Of a stretch of DNA of 19,255 nt, positions 15,255-19,255 are shown one piece after another. Where the stretch lies: NCBI GenBank assembly GCA_045586385.1, contig JAZNAE010000103.1:1-19255 (forward strand). The letters are read 5' to 3'. Each line of letters begins with the position of its first letter. Within the stretch, counting starts at the first letter, position 1. A model generated the notes under the pieces. The model saw only the letters and a list, made by a program, of their open reading frames with translations. It was not told where the DNA came from and made no database searches. A program made the translations under genes and the position numbers. The DNA comes from Suilimivivens sp045586385 (GTDB lineage: Bacteria > Bacillota > Clostridia > Lachnospirales > Lachnospiraceae).

Positions 15255-15974
15255 ATGAGTAGAAAAGTAGAACTGTCAAAGCGTATGCAGGCGGCAGCGG
15301 ATATGGTTACGGCAGGAAACCGTGTATGTGACGTGGGATGTGATCATGGCTATGTGTCCATTTATCTGGTACAGGAAGGCATCTCACCGAAGGTTCTTGC
15401 CATGGATGTAAATAAAGGTCCTCTTATGCGGGCAAAAGAGCATGTAAGGCAGTATGAAGCGGAGGACTACATAGAACTCCGTCTTTCGGATGGCCTTACG
15501 GCATATCAGATAGGAGAAGCCGATACACTTTTATGTGCAGGTATGGGCGGAAGACTGATGATGAACATACTGGATAGGGAACCGGATAAGACAGAAGATT
15601 TTGGGGAACTGATTTTACAGCCTCAGTCAGAGCTGAAACTTTTTCGAAAATATTTGCGGGAAAAGGGATATATGATACAAAAAGAAACTATGATTTTGGA
15701 AGAGGGCAAATATTATCCCATGATGAAGGCAGTCCGTTCTGATACAAAGGCCAATAAGTCAGAAGAATGTGAACTGGAGGACCTGCTTGGTCCTCTGCTT
15801 TTAAAAGAATCAAATCCTGTTTTACTGCAGTATATTAAACAGGAGATGAGGGTAAAAGAAGGTATTTTAAAGAGTCTTACAGAAAGACAGGAAGAGGGGA
15901 AAGTTCTGCAAAGGAAGCAGGAACTTGAAAAAGAACTGGCGTTACTAAAACGTGCAGTTCAGATGTATGATTGA
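15255..15974 (+). CDS. trmK: tRNA (adenine(22)-N(1))-methyltransferase
   Basis: SAM-dependent methylation of A22 in the D-loop region of some tRNAs. 239 aa. The N-terminal Rossmann domain has motif I VCDVGCDHGYVSIYL (24-38), AMDVNKGPL, and the LLCAGMGGR motif (92-100) that marks this family (B. subtilis YqfN). The C-terminal part about 165-239 is helical and charged, as in the family. Association with the primary sigma gene is conserved in Firmicutes. The Nif3-like gene (yqfO) that often follows is missing here. RBS AAGGAAG precedes the ATG. Confidence 0.9.
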   Translation: MSRKVELSKRMQAAADMVTAGNRVCDVGCDHGYVSIYLVQEGISPKVLAMDVNKGPLMRAKEHVRQYEAEDYIELRLSDGLTAYQIGEADTLLCAGMGGRLMMNILDREPDKTEDFGELILQPQSELKLFRKYLREKGYMIQKETMILEEGKYYPMMKAVRSDTKANKSEECELEDLLGPLLLKESNPVLLQYIKQEMRVKEGILKSLTERQEEGKVLQRKQELEKELALLKRAVQMYD

Positions 15975-15986
15975 AGGGAGGATATT

Positions 15987-17642
15987 ATGGTTACAGTTAC
16001 AATTGATGGAATTGCTAAAACATATCCGAAGGGCACCACTTTTGAAGCCATTGCAAAGGAATATCAGGAAGCATATGACGGAATGATAGCCCTTGTGATG
16101 GAAAATGCCAAAATCCGGGAACTTTTCAGAACCGTAAATCGGGATTGCGAACTGTCATTTATTACTTTCCGCGACAGTATCGGGCATAAGACTTATGTGA
16201 GAACAGCACTTATGACCCTGATAAAGGCGGCAAATGACGTCCTCGGAGAAGAAAAGATTAAAAAACTGAAAGTTGAATTTGCTATTGGTCAGGGATATTA
16301 TCTTGATGTCCGCATGGAAGAACAGTTGACCGATGAGATGGTAAAGCAGATTAACAAGAGAATGCATGAGATTGTGGAACAAGATATTCCCATTATTAAG
16401 AAATCGTATTCTGTTGAAGAAGCCAGAGCGATGTTCCGTGAACACAATATGCTTGATAAGGATAAATTGTTCCGTTATCGTAGAAGTTCATCCGTAAATG
16501 TATACAGCATAGACGGTTACAAGGACTACTATTACGGATATATGCTTCCAAGTACCGGTTATTTGAAGTATTTTGATGTGATGCATTATGAAAGCGGAAT
16601 TTTGCTTCTGATTCCGGGCAAAGAGGAACCGGATAAGATTTCTTATTTCGAACCCAGGGAGAAGCTGTTCCATACCTTAAAGACCTCTTCGTTATGGGGA
16701 GAGATGATGGGGATTGACTGTGTAGGTGATTTGAATGATGTCATCTGTGAAGGTGGTATCAGTGATATGATACTGGTGCAGGAAGCGTTGCAGGAGAGAA
16801 GAATCGGGGAAATTGCAGAAGAAATCGTAAAGAGAGGCAATGTGAAATTCGTATTGATTGCGGGTCCCTCTTCTTCCGGTAAGACTACATTTTCCCACAG
16901 ATTGTCCATTCAGCTCCGCTCCTACGGAATGATTCCGCATCCCATTGCTTTGGATGACTATTTTGTTAACAGGGACCAAACACCCAGGGATGAAAACGGT
17001 GACTATAATTTTGAGTGTCTGGAAGCCATTGATGTAGAGCAGTTTAATGAAGATATGAACCGGCTGCTTGCAGGAGAGAAAGTAGAACTTCCTAAATATA
17101 ACTTTAAAACAGGTAAAAGGGAATATAACGGAAACTTTAAGCAGCTTGGAGCGGAAGACATTCTTGTTATTGAAGGTATCCATGGATTAAATCCCAAGAT
17201 GACACATTCCATGCCCGATGAGAGTAAGTTTAAGATTTACATCAGTGCACTTACCAGCCTGAATGTAGATGAACATAACCGTATTCCCACCACCGATGGA
17301 AGACTTCTTCGCAGAATGGTGCGTGATGCCCGTACAAGAGGGGCAAGTGCCAGAAGAACCATAGAAATGTGGTCTTCCGTAAGACGTGGGGAAGAGATGT
17401 ACATCTTCCCGTTCCAGGAAAGTGCTGATGAAATGTTTAATTCAGTTTTAATTTATGAGCTTGCTGTAATCAAACAATATGCAGAACCGCTTCTCTTCGG
17501 AATTAAGGAAGATGAACCGGAGTTTTACGAGGCGAAGCGTCTCTTAAAGTTCCTGGAATATTTCCAGGGAATCGACAGTCATAATGTTCCCAGCAATTCC
17601 ATTTGCAGGGAATTTATCGGAGGCAGTTGCTTCCAGGTATAA
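15987..17642 (+). CDS. TGS/threonyl-tRNA-synthetase-like domain fused to uridine-kinase-like domain
   Basis: 551-aa fusion. Residues 1-60 resemble a TGS domain. About 61-215 resembles the ThrRS second additional domain (FAIGQGYYLDVRM, then QDIPIIKKSYSVEEARAMF), but the HxxxH zinc motif of the editing site is not visible, so editing activity is unlikely. The C-terminal half is a P-loop kinase of the uridine kinase/phosphoribulokinase group: Walker A GPSSSGKT (293-300), then HPIALDDYFVNRDQTPRDENG, KYNFKTGKREYNG and VIEGIHGLNPKM. It probably phosphorylates a nucleoside; substrate and the purpose of the fused domain are not known from sequence. RBS GGGAGG; starts 12 nt after trmK. The rnpB promoter overlaps its 3' end. 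Confidence 0.88.
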   Translation: MVTVTIDGIAKTYPKGTTFEAIAKEYQEAYDGMIALVMENAKIRELFRTVNRDCELSFITFRDSIGHKTYVRTALMTLIKAANDVLGEEKIKKLKVEFAIGQGYYLDVRMEEQLTDEMVKQINKRMHEIVEQDIPIIKKSYSVEEARAMFREHNMLDKDKLFRYRRSSSVNVYSIDGYKDYYYGYMLPSTGYLKYFDVMHYESGILLLIPGKEEPDKISYFEPREKLFHTLKTSSLWGEMMGIDCVGDLNDVICEGGISDMILVQEALQERRIGEIAEEIVKRGNVKFVLIAGPSSSGKTTFSHRLSIQLRSYGMIPHPIALDDYFVNRDQTPRDENGDYNFECLEAIDVEQFNEDMNRLLAGEKVELPKYNFKTGKREYNGNFKQLGAEDILVIEGIHGLNPKMTHSMPDESKFKIYISALTSLNVDEHNRIPTTDGRLLRRMVRDARTRGASARRTIEMWSSVRRGEEMYIFPFQESADEMFNSVLIYELAVIKQYAEPLLFGIKEDEPEFYEAKRLLKFLEYFQGIDSHNVPSNSICREFIGGSCFQV

Positions 17643-17655
17643 AAAAAGGTAATAT
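17627..17655 (+). promoter_or_regulatory. Promoter of rnpB, overlapping the kinase stop codon
   Basis: TTGCTT (17627-17632), 17-bp spacer, TAATAT (17650-17655). The predicted start, about 17661-17662, is exactly where the first helix of the RNase P RNA begins. The agreement of promoter and RNA end supports both calls. Confidence 0.65.
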
Positions 17656-17660
17656 AGATA

Positions 17661-18080
17661 AGAAATCAAGTAGAATAAATGATCGCGGCTGCCGCATGGC
17701 AGGTGAGGAAAGTCCGGGCTTCATAGGGCAGGATGCCGGATAACGTCCGGTGGAGGTGACTCCAAGGATAGTGCAACAGAAATATACCGCCCCCGTAATC
17801 ACAAGGTTGTGTATGACGGGTGGAAGTTTGCATTGGCAAACTTCCCGAGATATCGCAAAGCGATTTCTCGTGGTAAGGGTGGAAAGGCAGTGTAAGAGAC
17901 TACCGCCTGCACGGTAACGGGCAGGGCACATGTAAACCCCATTCGAAGCAAGACCAAAAAGAAAGCGTTTAAACCGGCCCGGTGAGCTTTCAGGTAGGTC
18001 GCTTGATGCTACCGGTAACGGTAGTACTAGATAGATGATCATTCACGACATAACCCGGCTTATCGTTCTGCTTGATTTCT
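17661..18080 (+). ncRNA. rnpB: RNase P RNA, bacterial class A
   Basis: Catalytic RNA that, with the RnpA protein, trims the 5' leader from tRNA precursors. The universal segments are present in order: GAGGAAAGTCCGGGCT (17705-17720), AGTGCAACAGAAATA (from 17770), a block with GTAAGGGTGGAAAGGC, GGCACATGTAAACCCC and GAAGCAAGACCAAA, the loop GGTAGGTCGCTTGA, and the 3' block ACGACATAACCCGGCTTAT. The 5' end AGAAATCAAGTAGAA (17661-17675) pairs with TTCTGCTTGATTTCT (18066-18080) to give a P1 helix of 15 bp with one G-T pair; this sets both ends. The architecture matches class A as in E. coli and Clostridia, not the Bacillus class B. No separate terminator follows before the next gene. Confidence 0.97.
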
Positions 18081-18096
18081 TTTTATGTGAGGAAAG

Positions 18097-18816
18097 ATGA
18101 AAAGGAAATTACTACAGTGTTTGTTCTGTGTTGTGATGTTGCTAATGGTTACAGTCCTTTCCTTGTTTGGTGGTGATCCTGACAAAGAAGCAGTCCTTAC
18201 GTCAAAGCAGTTGGAACACGATGTGCAAAAGGCATATGAAAATATTTTATGCAGTTGTGTCAGAGTGCAGGCAAACGGTCATTACGGCAGTGGCAGTATT
18301 ATCCATATAACGGAAGAGGAAATTGTGATTGTATCCAACAAGCATGTGCTTTGCTACCTTGATGAAAACAGTTATGTTTCATTTTGGGATGAAAACACGG
18401 CCCGGGTAGAAGTGATAGGGATTTCAGAAACTTATGATTTGGGATTTGCAAAAATCCGGAGAGAGGATTTAGGAGATTGCGCAGATAGCTACAGGTGTGT
18501 ACGTGCGGATGCAAAGATTTATGAAAAACTAAAGAAAAATGATACGTTCTTTATGGTTGATATTGCTTCTGATATGAAAAATCCCCAAATATATACAGGG
18601 GAAGTTATCGAGAAAGAAAAGTACCTGCAGGATTATGAAGCAGAAATGTTTTATGGGGATGCTTATGCAAAACCGGGAATGTCGGGCTGCGGACTCTTTG
18701 ACGGGTATGGGAACTATATCGGAATCCTATCCGGCGGGACGCCTTATGTGGAAGTTGCGGCAGTGGGACTGGATAAGGTGATGGCGGAATATCAGAAAAT
18801 AGTAAACAGAACATAA
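18097..18816 (+). CDS. Membrane-anchored trypsin-like serine protease
   Basis: 239-aa protein with a basic start and one hydrophobic segment (about residues 5-24, LLQCLFCVVMLLMVTVLSLF), a signal anchor or uncleaved signal, so the rest should face outward. The remainder is a chymotrypsin-fold domain with the likely triad His83 (VSNKHVL), Asp114 (TYDLGFAKI) and Ser196 (KPGMSGCGLFD); compare TNAHVV, DLAVLKI and GNSGGPL in HtrA/DegP. There is no PDZ domain. Six cysteines in the outer domain (52, 54, 86, 128, 134, 198) could form disulfides. The start ATG has TGAGGA 4-5 nt upstream and lies only 16 nt after rnpB. Its target is unknown. Confidence 0.8.
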   Translation: MKRKLLQCLFCVVMLLMVTVLSLFGGDPDKEAVLTSKQLEHDVQKAYENILCSCVRVQANGHYGSGSIIHITEEEIVIVSNKHVLCYLDENSYVSFWDENTARVEVIGISETYDLGFAKIRREDLGDCADSYRCVRADAKIYEKLKKNDTFFMVDIASDMKNPQIYTGEVIEKEKYLQDYEAEMFYGDAYAKPGMSGCGLFDGYGNYIGILSGGTPYVEVAAVGLDKVMAEYQKIVNRT

Positions 18817-18819
18817 AAA

Positions 18820-18857
18820 AGCCCGATTCACATGACGGTATGAATCGGGTTGTTTTA
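18820..18857. terminator. Bidirectional terminator between protease gene and rpsT
   Basis: Stem CCCGATTCA (18822-18830) and TGAATCGGG (18841-18849), extended by a G-T and an A-T pair, with a 10-nt loop. It is followed on plus by GTTTTAT and on minus by a run of six T. It lies between converging genes. Confidence 0.88.
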
Positions 18858-18883
18858 TATCTTATTTATGTTTATGCGAAAAA

Positions 18884-19147
18884 CTAAGCCATCTTGTTAA
18901 CAGCCTGCGCTAAACGAGAAACTTTTCTTGCAGCTGTATTCTTATGATAAACGCCCTTAGTAGCAGCTTTATCAATAGTAGCTGTAGCAGCGATTAAAGC
19001 TTCTGAAGCAGCAGCCTTATCACCTGCTTCAACTGCAGCAAGAACTTTCTTCATAGCTGTCTTAACGCCGGATTTGATAGCTTTATTTCTATCAGCCTTA
19101 GTTCTGTTTACTAAAATTCTTTTCTTTGCAGATTTAATATTTGCCAC
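18884..19147 (-). CDS. rpsT: 30S ribosomal protein S20
   Basis: Binds 16S rRNA during assembly of the small subunit. With GTG at 19145-19147 as start the protein is 87 aa, beginning MANIKSAKKRILVN, the standard N-terminus, followed by TKADRNKAIKSGVKTAMKK and YHKNTAARKVSRLAQAVNK. It is rich in Lys and Ala. AGGAGGTG (19154-19161) lies 8 nt upstream. A GTG three codons earlier is in frame but is part of that ribosome site, so it is rejected. It converges on the protease gene. Confidence 0.96.
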   Translation of the reverse strand: MANIKSAKKRILVNRTKADRNKAIKSGVKTAMKKVLAAVEAGDKAAASEALIAATATIDKAATKGVYHKNTAARKVSRLAQAVNKMA

Positions 19148-19255
19148 GATGTACACCTCCTATTAAAATCATCAGTTCTTTGAGATGTTCCATTAAAGCC
19201 GGAGACACGGACGTCTTAATGTAAACATACGCATATTATTTTATAGGGTGTTTGC
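19148..19255 (-). promoter_or_regulatory. Upstream region and leader of rpsT (partial)
   Basis: Reading the minus strand, TATAAA and TAATAT (complements of 19240-19245 and 19233-19238) are candidate -10 elements; the matching -35 would lie at or past the window edge. The leader can form a modest hairpin: CATTAA and TTAATG arms (19191-19196 with 19216-19221) around an inner CCG/CGG pair. E. coli S20 controls its own translation, but nothing here proves a similar element. Confidence 0.35.

Noticed and set aside
19148..19156. GTG start giving a 90-aa S20
   Set aside because: That GTG is inside the AGGAGGTG ribosome site; S20 proteins start MANIKSA, which fits the next GTG.

Overview
The window looks like a chromosome segment from an anaerobic, low-to-moderate GC Firmicute of class Clostridia, most likely a Lachnospiraceae member. 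The reasons are a type II fatty acid cluster built on FabK rather than FabI, a FabT-type MarR repressor, a dgt-dnaG-rpoD-trmK block, a class A RNase P RNA and a TGS/uridine-kinase fusion. The taxon is an inference from gene content and order. No phage, IS, CRISPR, tRNA or rRNA operon was seen.

Layout. (1) 1-240: the 3' end of a sugar-type ABC permease and a terminator shared with the next, converging gene. (2) 241-1986 (-): a chemoreceptor with one extracellular sensor domain. (3) 1987-2286: a divergent intergenic region with a near-consensus sigma-A promoter (TTGACA-17-TATACT) followed by four TTTGA-N3-TCAAA-type palindromes at an exact 16-bp period. (4) 2287-11110: one tight operon acpP-fabK-fabD-fabG-fabF-fabZ-accDA-(FabX-like flavoprotein)-fabH-fabT, closed by a strong terminator at 11131-11173. 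(5) 11288-17642: dgt, dnaG, rpoD, trmK and a TGS-nucleoside kinase, all on + and closely spaced. (6) 17661-18080: rnpB, whose promoter overlaps the kinase stop codon. (7) 18097-18816: a membrane-anchored trypsin-like protease. (8) A bidirectional terminator, then rpsT (S20) on the minus strand.

How it works together. Region 4 supplies nearly a whole fatty acid synthase: carrier protein (AcpP), malonyl-CoA formation (AccDA), malonyl transfer (FabD), initiation (FabH), elongation (FabF), first reduction (FabG), dehydration (FabZ) and final reduction (FabK). FabT, the last gene, probably represses the whole unit through the operators at its head. The accB and accC genes that commonly flank fabZ in such clusters are absent, and AccD and AccA are fused. 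The second FabK/nitronate-monooxygenase-family protein carries a C-terminal four-cysteine motif (Cys294/297/301/309). It is a good candidate for a FabX-like [4Fe-4S]/FMN enzyme that introduces the double bond of unsaturated fatty acids, since no fabA, fabM or fabN is present. That protein and the phased FabT operator array are the two most interesting items here.

Regions 5-8 are housekeeping: dNTP hydrolysis, replication priming, the primary sigma factor, tRNA methylation, RNase P and a ribosomal protein.
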